Below, piece after piece: positions 46,878 to 57,894 of a stretch of DNA of 64,000 bases. A program made the position numbers and the translations under genes. This stretch comes from Strobilurus pachycystidiatus (lineage: Eukaryota; Basidiomycota; Agaricomycetes; Agaricales; Physalacriaceae): positions 620,001 through 684,000 of the forward strand of contig JAHLMK010000006.1 in assembly GCA_019915135.1 (NCBI GenBank), read 5' to 3'. Within the stretch, counting starts at the first letter, position 1. The number at the start of each line of letters is the position of its first letter. The notes beneath the pieces were generated by a model. It was not told where the DNA came from. It ran no database searches and worked only from the letters and a program-made list of their open reading frames with translations.

Positions 46878-47932
46878 CTACGTGAGACAACTCAACTGAC
46901 TGCAATTCATCAGGCTTACCGTGAGGCCTCTCGGGAAGAAAGTTAGCAACCAAAGCTTCGTTGTCAGAGAGCCCTGCCAGAACCACATCGGTGGAGAAGA
47001 CTTCAACACCTGCGCGGCGACTTGTCGTGCATACACGTCGTGAGGCATGGCACTCGTCTGACTGCTTCCTTGGCGAGCACGGTACTCAGCGGCGATTGGC
47101 TCGTAGAGGGATCCTGGACGGAGTGTGTTTTTATGCTCGGTGATGTTGGACTTGACGCCGCCGGTTATTATGACCATCACCTTGACGCTATCGGTATGGT
47201 AAGAATGAGCTACATCTTCGTGGCCTAGATAACAATGCATACCTGAATGGCATCAGTTCTATGCGAAGGGTGTCACTGTAGATATGCAACGCGGCTTTGG
47301 AGGCGTTGTAGGATGCTAAAGAAAAGTGTCAGAACTCAGCGGCCTTCGATAAAAGCCACAGGCGCACATACATCCGAAGGTATACGGGACGTTCGCCACC
47401 ACCGACCCAATATTGACGATAGTACCCTTCGCTTTGATCAACAAAGGGGAAAACTCCTGCACCATGCGCATCACTGAGAAGAGATTGGTCTCAAAAAGCA
47501 ACTGAATGTCATCGTCTGTCTCGTCCAACGCAGGCTTGTTGCTCGCGCGCCCAGCGTTGTTTACCAAAACATCGAGCGTCCCTCCGGTACGGGCGGTGAT
47601 GTCGGCTGCTAGGGTGATCATCTGCGTCCGGGATGTGACATCGAGAGAGAACGTCTCAATGCCGAGAGCTGAAAGGTCGGCGAGCTGGGACGCTGAACGT
47701 GCTGTGGCGAATACGCGAAGACCTGGCGGAGAAACGAGCAGTAACTTGAGTTTACGTCGTCCGCGTTAGCTAGCATGAACTCACCTTTGGAGTGAAATTC
47801 GCGTGCCAGCGCCCCTCCGATTCCTCCTTTTCGACATCTACGAATCCAATGGACATGAATTACAAAAGTTGCATGACGTGGCATGGCGCGTCTCACCCGG
47901 TTATCAGGACGGTCTTTCGTATGTCAGACATG
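46878..47932 (-). CDS. Short-chain dehydrogenase, acyl-DHAP-reductase-like
   Basis: This NADPH-dependent reductase is close to fungal 1-acyldihydroxyacetone-phosphate reductases (Ayr1-like), which act on lipid droplets and ER. The start at 47932 was found by splicing: a 36-nt exon gives MSDIRKTVLITG, and after the intron comes CRKGGIGGALAREFHSKG, together the TGxxxGIG cofactor motif. Then LRVFATARSASQLADLSALG, DVLVNNAG, GTIVNIGSVVANVPYTFG, the catalytic YNASKAALHIYSDTLRIEL (Tyr and Lys present) and VKVMVIITGGVKSNI. The C-terminal exon ends near 46878, where an extra intron may change the last residues. It is divergent to the amino-acid permease. The family is certain; the substrate is by analogy. 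Confidence 0.85.
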
Positions 47933-48429
47933 ATAAGCTTGAAAACCTGCTTTTGCGTGAGGAAAAATCAGTGGTGAATGTTTATGGGCGTCAGCTAGCG
48001 ATTGCAAGAGGTAGTCTGTGAGAGGTGTGGATCAAGCGACCCTGGGCTAAATTTATTGCGCGGGCGGCGCTGGGCGGCGGCGCGCTTGTGAACTCGGCTA
48101 TCGCTCGAGCCGATGACCGGTCATTCTTCTATGAGAAAACGGAAGGTACAGTACCTATATTGGCACTGAATGACAAGTGTCGAATTCGAAGGCACCTGAA
48201 GGCAGCCAAATGTAGTCTTCGACCCTTGCACCGCGTGCCGCACTCGGCAGTCCCGGGCCGAAAAAAGTTGGCCACAGACTCCCATCTCTAATCGTCCTCT
48301 GGACCCAATGGCGCTCCATGGACACATCATAACATGCTTCTATCCTGTACATTATATCTTATTCTGCAGCAACTCTCTCATGATCACGTTCAATCTCCCC
48401 GAGGTCATTGATAAGTCACTATCATATTA
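47933..48429. other. Divergent promoter region, SDR and permease
   Basis: About 500 bp with a GC-rich GGGCGGCG cluster near 48060-48085; no gene. Confidence 0.4.
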
Positions 48430-50782
48430 ATGGACGTTAAGCGGGCTCGCACTCGAACGACGTCTACCATGCATCTCCCACCAAAGGCACAACGTAGCGA
48501 TGATGAGGGAATCCTCGCGACTCTTGGATACAAGCAAGGTCATTGCTCATCCGGGCTCAGAGCAGGAACTGCACTCAGGCTGATCTTCTTCTAGAACTCA
48601 GACGCCAACTCTCCGTCCTGGAGATGTTCGGGATAGGATTCAGTATAATCGGCATCGTAGCCTCCATGTCGTACGTCCTTATCCTTGCCCGACTCTCTAC
48701 AATATGAATCATCACCACTGGCACGGCAGCTCGGTGCTGATCTACTCTATCCCGAACGGCGGTACACATGCCATGGTCTGGGGTGTATGTCACCGTTCAC
48801 TGAGGAAGGCGTAGTCCACGTCATGACTGACCAACCCACTATCAGTGGGCCGTATGCTCCGTCTTTCTCACCTGCATCGGCCTGACCATGTCCGAACTGG
48901 CGTCAATCGCTCCCACGTCCGGTGGACTGTATTATTGGACCTTCATGCTCTCTTCTGATGACTGGCGGTGCTTCATGTCGTGGACAGTTGGATGTCAGTA
49001 TGTCCTCCCTCTACCTATGCCTCCCCCTGAATGCCTGTTTTACCCAGATTCCAACACGATTGGTAATATCGCAAGTGTGGCGAGCATTGAGTGGGGATGC
49101 GCTGTTATGATCTTGGCTGCAGCGAGTATTGGAACGAACTTTGCCTTTGAGCCGACTGTGGGACAGCATTAGTACGTCTGCTGTATTGGCTTAGTTTTAC
49201 TCTAGGCTAACAATAGTGCAGCGGCATATACTGTGGCCTTACTTTGATACACGCAGTGATTAACACTATCGATCCGCGAATCACGGCTCGTCTGCAGGCT
49301 CCCTTCATCGTTCTGAATATACTGTGAGTGTTTTCCCGGAACTTGACGTGAATGAAAGACTAAATCGGTTGGTAGTGTCTTTGGCGCCGTCCTCATCTCA
49401 CTCCCAGCAACGACACCCCACGAGAACATGAACACTGCCAAGTTGGCATTTGCGACTTTTACGAACCGTTGGTCTTCTTGATTGCCTTCAAATTAACGTG
49501 TCAAGTCTGATATGCGTAGTATCCGGCTGGCCAAACGGCTTTGCATTCATCCTGAGCTTCTTAGCTCCGCTGTGGACTATGTGTACGTTGTTCTCCGAGT
49601 CGATGCCCATACCTCTGTTTGATCAGTATTTCATCCCAGGCTGCTTTGACGCACCGGTACACATGAGCGAAGAGGCGACCAACGCGAGCTTCGCAGTGCC
49701 GTTCACGATCATGGCTATGACGCTGTCTGGGCTTCTCTGCGGATGGGGTGAGGATCATCAGGACTCTCAACTTACGCTCATTCATGACTCGCACTCGTAG
49801 CGCTGAACATCGCGTTAGCATTCTGCATGGGTACGGACTTTGACCAGATCCTGAACAATCCGTCCGGGCAGCCTATGGCGACGATCTTGTTCAACTCGAT
49901 GGGAAGAAGCGGGGCGCTGGCGGTATGGTCCTTGGTCATTGTGGTCCAGTGAGTTTCAAGTCCTTCCCCCTCCATCTTTGTGCTGAGGGTCACTAGGTTT
50001 GTCATTGGCGCCGAAATCGTGTGTGTATCCCACTTTGAGACATCAAACCCTGATGAAGCTTGTCTCGTTAGTTGATAACGTGTTCCCGTCAGGTAGGATG
50101 TCCCAGCTTGCCTCACTAGTCCGTTCTAATCAAATTCTAGATGTTCGCATTCTCTCGTGACGGCGGACTGCCTGGTTCGCGCTGGATCTACTACGTCCAT
50201 CCACAAACACGCATCCCGACACGCGCCGTATGGACAGCCAGCGCCCTGATCCTTCTCATGGGCGCCATAGCCTTCGCTGGCCCGTATGCCATCGGGGCGG
50301 TCTTCTCCCTCGTCGTGACCAGCCAGTACGTGTCGTATATGATCCCGATCTCGGCGCGCTTCCTGGGAGGCAAGATGACAGAGCCTGGGCCGTTCAGATT
50401 GGGGGTCTTTGTGAGTCTGCCGTTGGGTGAGGATTACTGTACTGAGTAGCGTTGAAGAGTCTGCCGATTGCGGTCATCTCGGTGGTGTTCATGGCGTTCA
50501 TGACCGTCGTGTTCATGTTCCCGCTGACGCCTAATCCGTCGGTGGGGAACATGAACTATACAATCGTCGTACAAGGTCATATTCTTCTTTCCACTTCTAC
50601 GAGTGAGACTGACGCTTTGAGAGTCTCCAGGTGGTGTTCTGATCTTGGCCACCGCTTACTTTTACTTTCCAAAATATGGAGGGAAGTATTGGTTCAAGGG
50701 GCCGGTGTCAACGATTGACCGTGGCGTTGGGGAAGGTCAGCCCAGTGTGGATGAGGTCTCGGAAGAGGATATGAAATTGTAG
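48430..50782 (+). CDS. Amino-acid/GABA/choline-type permease (APC family)
   Basis: This plasma-membrane transporter belongs to the amino acid-choline transporter branch of the APC superfamily (Uga4/Hnm1 relatives). ATG at 48430 opens a hydrophilic start (KAQRSDDEGILATLGYKQ) that joins to ELRRQLSVLEMFGIGFSIIG, the family's first span. Landmarks are MSELASIAPTSGGLYYWTFM, SNTIGNIASVASIEWGCAVM, FDAPVHMSEEATNASFAVP, RQMFAFSRDGGLPGSRWIYY, RIPTRAVWTASALILLMGA and the last spans ending in a cytosolic tail (DEVSEEDMKL). About twelve spans and ten or more introns of 45-60 nt. It seems intact. The substrate (amino acid, GABA or choline) cannot be decided. The truncated gene A of the inverted block begins only about 110 bp downstream. 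Confidence 0.88.
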
Positions 50783-50894
50783 GATAGTTGCAAGGTGCTT
50801 CGGTTCCACTCTCATAGAAAGTAGCATCATGCGGATCTTTGATGATTTGTGTCGGGGCGCGTACGGCCTGTATACTTGTTCCGAACTGCCCAGC

Positions 50895-51085
50895 TTTTTC
50901 TGCGTTTTTGTGATGTACGTCTGAGCCGTCCTAAAAGAACAGAGGGTCTCCGGAGAGCAGGTAAGTCCGGTGCCAGATTCCTCCATGTCCTTGAAGCCTT
51001 TGAGACAGATATTGTAGTAAGGCAAGACAAGGGACTCATGACAAAGAACAATGTCGCCACCATCCTGAATAGCATGCGAAGACAT
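50895..51085 (-). pseudogene. Gene A, left copy, truncated
   Basis: The start at 51085 (MSSHAIQDGGDIVLCHESLV) and the following 60 or so codons match the intact right copy at 61681 nearly residue for residue (YYNICLKGFKDMEESGTGLT against YYNICLKGFKDMEDSGTGLT). After TQKK the similarity ends at about 50895 and the frame runs on through unrelated DNA to a stop at 50708. More than two thirds of the protein is lost, so the copy is probably non-functional. Confidence 0.7.
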
Positions 51086-51106
51086 GATAGCAAGAAGACT
51101 GAGAAC

Positions 51107-51172
51107 GCGTAGAGACTGGGAGCGCGTAGAGACTGGGAGCGCGTAGAGACTGGGAGCGCATAGAGACTTAGA
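51107..51172. repeat. 17-bp minisatellite in the leader of the left gene A
   Basis: Unit AGAGACTGGGAGCGCGT repeated nearly four times. The corresponding place in the right block (about 61650-61670) holds only one to one and a half units. Confidence 0.75.
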
Positions 51173-51667
51173 GCGAGCTCGGAGTATCGACTGAAAGAGA
51201 GGCAGTCTGTTGATCTCTGAGGCATTTTATATGCTTGTTCATTGTTCAAGGAAAGGTAGGCCTCGAAAGTGGAACAAGAATCGCTGCGCCTCAATAAGAG
51301 GGAAACAAGAAAGCCGCAGAATTGGAAAAAGCTGATTGCTGTTCGTTGATCGGATCTGTGAGCAACAATTCAGTGGTTGCACTGATACGAGTGAGATTGT
51401 GAGCGGGATCTTCTCGAACCAAAAGTGGATGTGGGCAATTTGATGAGGGACCCTGGACAGGACCCAATCGGGAAACGCCGTCTACTACAGGCTGACATAA
51501 CAACAGCTTTTTGTTCCTTCCCAGTCATCCGTTTATTGTATTCGAACAACAAGAATCGATGGCCGAGGTTCAGCATTCATTCGCCGTCTGTCCTCAATGG
51601 TGCATTGCTCTTGTCTTTCCATATATCTTGACAGATTTTGTCCTGAGCCACAAAACCATTTCCCATC
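51173..51667. promoter_or_regulatory. Shared spacer between divergent genes A and B, left copy
   Basis: About 580 bp separate the two start codons. The spacer is conserved with 61123-61680 of the right block, including the segments ending AACAACAAGAATCGATGG and ATATATCTTGA. Bidirectional promoter function is inferred from layout. Confidence 0.5.
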
Positions 51668-53453
51668 ATGTCTCTTCTCCCGCAATACGGCGAATATATC
51701 ATCTTCCAACTCGATCCAGAGGCCAGTCTTGAGCGTCTCAATGATCCGGAAGTAATCAATGCTTGTCGCATTATGCAACCCAAGAAATACGTGGCTTGCA
51801 CTTCTGGTGTTCGTTGCTTGTTCATCGTCACTCGAGTCTGTAGCAACTGATGACCAACAGTATCGGACTGTTCCACACGTCGGAATTCCTTTTGCTTTCG
51901 CCATCTCGCTTCTGTCTACGCAGGGTCCTGTGGCAGGTCTCGATCGGTTTGACCTGGCTGAAATGTCAGTCCCCGTCGCCCCAAATACCGAACACCCGCT
52001 CCATAGAAAGCCGCTCGTCTGCGATCCACCACTTCCTTGGCCAAACTGTGTTCATCCTACGCCAGCGATTGTAGTAGTCCAGACTCGATATACGGTCCGG
52101 GACACCAGGGTGCGCGGGAAGTACCGACTGACGCATGCAGGCCTGCTGAAAGTGCAGGCGATGAGAGATAGGCAATGGCAACAAATGCTTCTGAGCGGTA
52201 AGGTTCAGGCCTCTGATGGTGATCCCTCAGGTGATCGCCCCATGCCAGAAAGGAAAGGCCCCCTGGGCCATATTCCAGCTCTGGAAAGGATCGCTGCCGA
52301 TACAGCAGCGTCGGTAGCACTCCATCCTACACGAGCCCCCACCCCTCCCACGGCACTTGCAGAGCTTCCAGCTCCCACACCGCTCTCCCCTGCACCAGGT
52401 GATCGAGAAGAGGACGCGGACGCCACCGACACAGACTATGAGGACGATTCTTCTGACGAAGACTATAGATGCGACTTTCCTACCAATTCTGACGACTCCG
52501 ATTCTGACTCTGACTCAGTCAACGCCAATGCCACGGTTGATATGGACGCGCCGATTGAGGATGACAGAATGTCGCGACATAGTCATCCTATGAACCAGCG
52601 CGCCCAAGATCTCGACGAAACAATACATCAATATGCCAACAAGCCTTTTGTCAGCTTCTCGATCGATCTCGAGACCATCAGCGCAGACGAGGTTGGAAAC
52701 CCATGGGATTTCATCGAAGAGTTGGAATATCTTAAACGGTACTGTCCTCTACAATACCATACACGTCTCACTCATCGCGGTCTAGCTTGGAGAAGGAACA
52801 CGAGGACCGGGTCGAAGAACAGATACAACGAGCTACACAGTTAGACGCCGAGCTTGATGCCCTGCTTCAAAAGCCATCGAAACCTGAAGCAGTGTTCTCA
52901 AATGAACCGGAAGACGTGTCTTTGCCAGATATCGACTCCGGACCCAACCAGACCGAGCAGCGGGTGTCGGTAGATCCCCAACGAGCGACCAGTTTCCCAG
53001 ACACTAGTCTTCCCGCTTCTGGTACGATTATCTCTCTACTAGTGCATACTTGTCGTGCTCAATCCATCAGGCGTAATAGACTCCATCACAGAGAATGCAG
53101 CCCAGCCTCCGGTTGACGCTGTCCTTCCCGCTGTTCTTGAAGCATCGTTATCGTCTTTGCCACTCGAGCAGCTCACGGCTGAAGGAGAAGACTCCGTGAC
53201 AACTAGGACTCAATATTCGGGATCAACATCTGCCTCACATGGTACGGAGCATCTTCAGCAATTCCTCCTAGTAACTTGAACATTGATAGATTCGGACACC
53301 ACGAACAAAACAACACCGGTAAAGAAGTCTTCCGGTACGTGTTCATTCTGTTTTTGACCGTTTCTTTGGGCTCAGTGTCTGATAGGTGTCGGCACGTTTG
53401 CCAAAAAGTATTTGACGAGGGTTGTGACCTTGTTTAGCCAGTTCAGAAGATAA
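51668..53453 (+). CDS. Gene B, left copy: acidic protein of unknown function
   Basis: No family recognised. Exon 1 (51668-51826) starts MSLLPQYGEYIIFQLDPEAS; a 34-nt intron leads to YRTVPHVGIPFAFAISLLST. The long second exon has a globular part (LVCDPPLPWPNCVHPTPAIV, VQAMRDRQWQQMLLSGKV), a Pro-rich stretch, and a very acidic Ser/Asp tract (SDDSDSDSDSVNANA) like a disordered acidic domain. It then joins (donor near 52738, acceptor near 52790) to LEKEHEDRVEEQIQRATQLD, a coiled coil, and a Thr/Ser-rich end finishing TRVVTLFSQFRR. No signal peptide. It is divergent to gene A and convergent with the kinase gene 140 bp away. The right copy B2 matches along its length, with an in-frame difference of about 26 residues near 52230-52330. 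Confidence 0.7.
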
Positions 53454-53596
53454 CTCACCGCCAAGCCCGAAACTACACATAGACGCGCATCATTTGCTGG
53501 TCAGAATACGGCCGTAGATACTCGATATAGACATCACCGCCCGCTAGAAGAAAAAGAATTGATTCAGACAACCTTTCTGGGAACAGCTGTAAGTAT

Positions 53597-55735
53597 CTAC
53601 AGGTCCATGTGAATTTGAAAGTTTGCAAGCTCATCGCATGTGTCCTCGCATACGTGATTGACGTCGGCCTCCCCAAAATCAAGGATGCGGAAACATCCTG
53701 CCTCGTCTTGAGTGACGTTGTGGGGGCCAACATCATTGTGGCAGATACCGACACTGTGTATATGCCGTAGGATGCTAAAAAGGCGGATGCTAGACGGGGT
53801 TGAGGGCCTGAAAACAATGTGCGACAAGGATGCTTACCGGTCCTCCTTTGTCAAGTTTGTTGCCCTGCAATAGTCGTGCCAACTGACAACATTTGCACTG
53901 AGTGTAGGGCCAAGCGACAGCGTGATCAAGATACTTTCGTCGCCGCTTGCCGACGTCAGAGCTCCCAAGAGCCTTGGTGCCCCGTCAAAACCCGCTAATC
54001 GCGTGAGGCATAGGTGCTCCGCCTCGAAGCGCTTGTTTTGCTCTCGGGAGTAAACCTTGACGTAGACATCAATTTCTTTCTGTCCCCAGAGCATGTTGGC
54101 CTGGTAAACGAGTGCGCTGTCGCCGCCACCGCACTGCCTTTTCAGTATGATGTCGTACCAACGCCGTCCTGTGGCCTTGTAGGTGGACAAGGGGAGTGAG
54201 GTAGGGATGGACGACTCCGTCACGCTTGGATGGGTCGACAACACCTTCAATGTCTCCGATGAGGAGACAGAGATCAAAGAGGTTTTTGATGTGGATTTGT
54301 GCTCAGACGTAGTCTCAGATGAATGGTGGGGGGAGTTCCCAACGGCTCGGCTGTGCAATAATTCAGGTCAATGCCACACTCTCTGCACAATAAAATACGC
54401 ACACCATCTTGCGAGAGCACTCGGACATCAAACCCTGCTAACTTCCTTCTAAACTCACTGACACCAATGTTGTCGCCCTGCCTAACCTTTGCGTCTTTGT
54501 CTCTGTCGTATTTGGGCCGGTTACTATCCGGACGGAGAGCTGCCTTCCCTTTTTGGCCTTGAGCTACCTGAGTTTGAGCTTCGCGATACAGCGCACTATC
54601 CCGTCGATCCTTGACATTGCCTGGCAGCAACAAACTGACGAAGAGGGCAACTAAGGGAAAAGGGCTGCGCTCCACACCCTCCAGTACGAGATCCATCTCG
54701 ACGCCTTCGCAGGAGGACATATAATGTAATTTCAATGTTGCCATTATGCACGGATTCTTGTCAACTGCAATATGGGTTGAGTTATGTATTGATCTTCTAG
54801 GCGGTCACCTTACCAAGTTGAGTTATGATGAAGCAGTGGCCTGAGAACAGAACGCCGTAGGGAAAGTCTTCGGCGTGTTGGAGAGACTCGGATTCGGCTT
54901 CTCGTCCTTTTCCCATCCTCGTCATAATCTGTAGGTGTAACTGACCCAGTGAGCGAACAAGATTGTTACAGTGTCCGATGGATCATGGAAGTACCTTGAC
55001 CATCACGGCTTTGAAATCTTTCACGCTGTGTCCAGGAGCATAGGTATGTGTGAGATGAATGAATGTAGGCAGCTTGTAGTGCATGACTTTGGTTTGCTCG
55101 TATTCAGCGCTGATGGCAGAGACCAATTCTCTGGGTCCGAGTCGCGTCTTCCAGACCAGCGCGTTGACATTGCCCACTCTGGAGTACATTAGTTCCGGTT
55201 GTTGCAGGATCAGAGGCTCGCAAGCGACAATAGGCCCTTTCTGACCATCAGTCCGTACTACGGGCACCGACAGTATGTGCTTCGCGATGATGGAGGCCAT
55301 GATGAAGATGTGGTTTCCAACCTGCTGCGGCCACATCTCTGACCCATAGGGGGCCTCCCAGTAATGGACCAGAAGCTTCCAGGCTGAAAGCGCCGCCGTT
55401 GGTAGCTGCTTTTCGCCTAGTCCTCTGACCTTCACCGCGGCCTTCAAGTGATCCAACAGATCGTATGGGATGTTCGGATCCATATAGCTAAGCGTCAAAC
55501 CCATATCGCTGAATGGAGAGTCCCTTCCTGAGTATGGGGCGCTCGCCTGCCAGTGGGCGTCAGTTTGCTGATTTGGAACGGGAGGAAAGTTCCACTGGAG
55601 GAGAGCGTCGTACGTGTCGGGGAAGTCTTCGAGGTCAAGATGTCGGGATGTGTGAGAAGAGAACTGGTCCGGCTGCGTGCGCTTAGGTTCTCCGCGCTGT
55701 GCCAGCCGTTCAACGGTCTTGAGTATCGCGTACAT
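53597..55735 (-). CDS. Kinase-like protein with unknown N-terminal domain
   Basis: The start at 55735 (MYAILKTVERLAQRGEPK) opens a 250-residue N-terminal region without recognised motifs (DPNIPYDLLDHLKAAVKVRG, MWPQQVGNHIFIMASIIAKH). Two introns (about 54984-54920 and 54813-54765) join it in frame to TQLVDKNPCIMATLKLHY and SPFPLVALFVSLLLPGNVKD, so it is one gene rather than two. One more junction near 54400-54340 is unresolved, because the frame must change before the Ser/Thr linker. The C-terminal domain has kinase hallmarks: RQCGGGDSALVY (glycine loop), DVYVKVY (lysine), LAGFDGAPRLLGAL, HIHSVGICHNDVGPHNV (catalytic loop, HND for HRD) and FRILDFGEAD (DFG). It ends soon after, so the C-lobe is short. 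Agaricomycetes have expanded families of such kinase-like proteins. Catalytic competence is uncertain. Confidence 0.7.
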
Positions 55736-56244
55736 AGTGCGATTGTATCACGTGTACATATCCGATGACTCTGAGTCTCAACTCAGCGATACGGATATCT
55801 GATGATTGGTGTCGGAACGCGTACAACTACTTGTGCCGTCACGGGCAGCCTAATGGGTTCGTGAGTGCGAGCTCCCGAGCCAGCAAAGAACAAGATTGTT
55901 GTTCACAGATGCGCGAGGCGAGCTACTGCGCTTCATATATCTCGGAACTCGACAACTCTCATTCATATTGCGAGATTTAGTCATAGAATGATTATTTCTT
56001 CCTAGACTCCAACTACTACTACTACTACGCATAACTTGGATGAGACGCTTAACTGAACTAACTGCATGACTATGGGATAACTAGATGGATGGATAGATGG
56101 ATGGGGGGTACGACGATGCCCTAAACAAGTGGATGGAGGGGAAAGATGGTGATCAGGCGTAAGTAATAGTACAACGGGCATCGAAGACTTGAAACGGCGG
56201 GAAAAAAGAAGGAAATAAGAAAAACGAACGACAACGACAGGCGT
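55736..56244. other. Spacer between the kinase-like gene and the bZIP gene
   Basis: Kinase promoter and bZIP 3' flank, with a short GGAT-rich run near 56085-56105. No gene. Confidence 0.4.
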
Positions 56245-57894
56245 TTACAACGGAGGCAGAGCAGCCGACGCCAACCCATGGCTCCTCAACACCCCCTCGT
56301 AAATCTCCGCCCGCACGCGCCACTGATCCATCTCCGTCTTCAGCTGCTCAACCCTGTTCTCCAGGGTCTGCTGGTACTCCAGCTTCCGCTTCCGGCTCTT
56401 CCGCGCAGCGAGCGTGTTCTGCCGCCGCTTGTGTTCAATCTGCTCCGCCTCGGTCGCGTTCGGACCCAGCTCCTCAAGCTCCAGCTCGTCCACCTCACCA
56501 AAGGCCTGCACGCGCGTGCGCTTGCGGGCAAACGTCGCGGGGAGTTCCTTGCGTGAGGTGGCGGAGGGAGTGCGGTATTGGCGTGGCTGGGTGGGAGCGT
56601 CGAGAGGGACCATGGCGGCGGGAGTGATATTCTTGCGCGTACCGTTTGGCTGGCGCGACGAAGAAGGGAAGAAAGGCTCGGAAGGGACGCGTGGAGAAGG
56701 GTATAAGGAGGTTGCGGTAGGATCAATTGAGTGGAGTGCCGGCGACACCGGGGACAGGGTGAAGAGAGCTTCAGCATTGAGCTGCTGTTGCGGCGCCTTC
56801 TCTTGAGTGACTGGGGCAGTGTCGAAGCCGATGTCGACGCCTCCGAAGAGGTTCATGCTGTCAAAGTCATCGCCGATGAGTGGGTCTCCGACGTCCTGGA
56901 ACAAGGGCGTCGTGAGGAAATCACTGTAGGGAGTGTCGAACGGAGAGGCGTCAAGGAAGCCGAGGCTTGGTGTGGCATCACCGGTAAGGAAGTCATCGCC
57001 AGCGTCGGAGAATAGAGGAGAAGTGTCCCCTTGAGGCGAGTTAGACGATGATGACGAGCAATCTGAACAACAAGGATAGTCACCTATGACGCTCTCGAAG
57101 AACTCGACAGCCTCTCGCTGCTCTGGGGTATGCTCTGGGTTCTGCATCATGTTGTCAAGGGCTGGGGAGGTCGAAGCCGAGACGGGTTTTGAGGAAGACA
57201 ACATGTTGATGTAGTTGCTCCGTATGGTGGAAAAGTCTACGACGGGTGCTGTAGACGTGCTGTGTGCGGGTCTGCGAGGTGCTGTGTTGGGTGCTTTAGG
57301 AAGGACGAAAGGGATGCCATGTTGGGCGGCAAGATCTGGTACCCGTGGAGGGATGGTCGACGATTTATTTAACGAGACATGTTGGGAGGACGTTGACGAA
57401 GTCGAGACGACATTGGACGGTGTTGATTGGGTGGACGAAGCAGACGAGCTGATTACAATTGGAACATTGCGACTCGATGAGTATGCCTTGTTGTTTCGTA
57501 TGGGGAGAATGTCGACGGAGGAGGAAGACAAGAGGGGTCTAGGCAGCACTGCAAAAGGCGACCTAGAAGGACTGTTCAACGTCGTCAGCGTCATGTTCAT
57601 GACTCCATCATCGCAGATAGCATGTGTGTGGCATGACTCGACGCCTCGGTTCAACGACTCGGGCTGCTCCACCAACGACCTCAACGCGTCGATGGTCTTG
57701 GTCCGCGCCGGCATAGGCATGGATGGATATTCGGATAAATTGCAGAAAAGGACAGCGCAAGATGCTGCACAATTACGCCACACACAGACAGACAAGGGAC
57801 GGCAGACGGAAGGTTGACTCACAATGCACTCGACCAGCGTCACAATACACTGGTGGGCGGGAGGTGGAAGGGAAACAAGCTGCGATTGACTCAT
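56245..57894 (-). CDS. Gcn4/CPC1-type bZIP transcription factor
   Basis: This is a DNA-binding activator of the family that runs general amino-acid control in fungi. The C-terminal basic region HKRRQNTLAARKSRKRKLEY has the N-x-x-A-A-x-K-S-R pattern of Gcn4/CPC1, followed by a leucine zipper (QTLENRVEQLKTEMDQWRV). Upstream are acidic, Phe/Asp-rich activation segments (FDTPYSDFLTTPLFQDVGDP, DDFDSMNLFGGVDIGFD) and TPEQREAVEFFESVIGDYP. The rest is Ser/Pro-rich. One exon of 549 codons covers it if translation starts at 57894. A TATA-like TTATAA lies only about 10 bp before that ATG, so the ATG at 57720 (MPMPARTKTIDALRSLVEQP) is a real alternative. Two exact TGACTCA sites lie at the 5' end. The gene sits in the loop between the two inverted blocks. 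Confidence 0.85.
   Translation of the reverse strand: MSQSQLVSLPPPAHQCIVTLVECIVSQPSVCRPLSVCVWRNCAASCAVLFCNLSEYPSMPMPARTKTIDALRSLVEQPESLNRGVESCHTHAICDDGVMNMTLTTLNSPSRSPFAVLPRPLLSSSSVDILPIRNNKAYSSSRNVPIVISSSASSTQSTPSNVVSTSSTSSQHVSLNKSSTIPPRVPDLAAQHGIPFVLPKAPNTAPRRPAHSTSTAPVVDFSTIRSNYINMLSSSKPVSASTSPALDNMMQNPEHTPEQREAVEFFESVIGDYPCCSDCSSSSSNSPQGDTSPLFSDAGDDFLTGDATPSLGFLDASPFDTPYSDFLTTPLFQDVGDPLIGDDFDSMNLFGGVDIGFDTAPVTQEKAPQQQLNAEALFTLSPVSPALHSIDPTATSLYPSPRVPSEPFFPSSSRQPNGTRKNITPAAMVPLDAPTQPRQYRTPSATSRKELPATFARKRTRVQAFGEVDELELEELGPNATEAEQIEHKRRQNTLAARKSRKRKLEYQQTLENRVEQLKTEMDQWRVRAEIYEGVLRSHGLASAALPPL
57815..57821. promoter_or_regulatory. TGACTCA (Gcn4/AP-1) site 1 near the bZIP start
   Basis: Exact palindromic Gcn4-type site, 95 bp upstream of the alternative ATG at 57720. 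Autoregulation is inferred. Confidence 0.45.
57887..57893. promoter_or_regulatory. TGACTCA (Gcn4/AP-1) site 2 near the bZIP start
   Basis: Second exact site. It overlaps the upstream ATG (minus strand ATGAGTCA). Confidence 0.45.

Larger units (their letters stand above)
50895..55070 (+). repeat. Left block of an inverted segmental duplication
   Basis: Carries truncated gene A, the A/B spacer, gene B1 and most of the kinase-like gene. It pairs in inverse orientation with 58530-61870. Divergence (visibly several percent, with indels) shows the duplication is older than the fold-back element arms. Confidence 0.8.
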
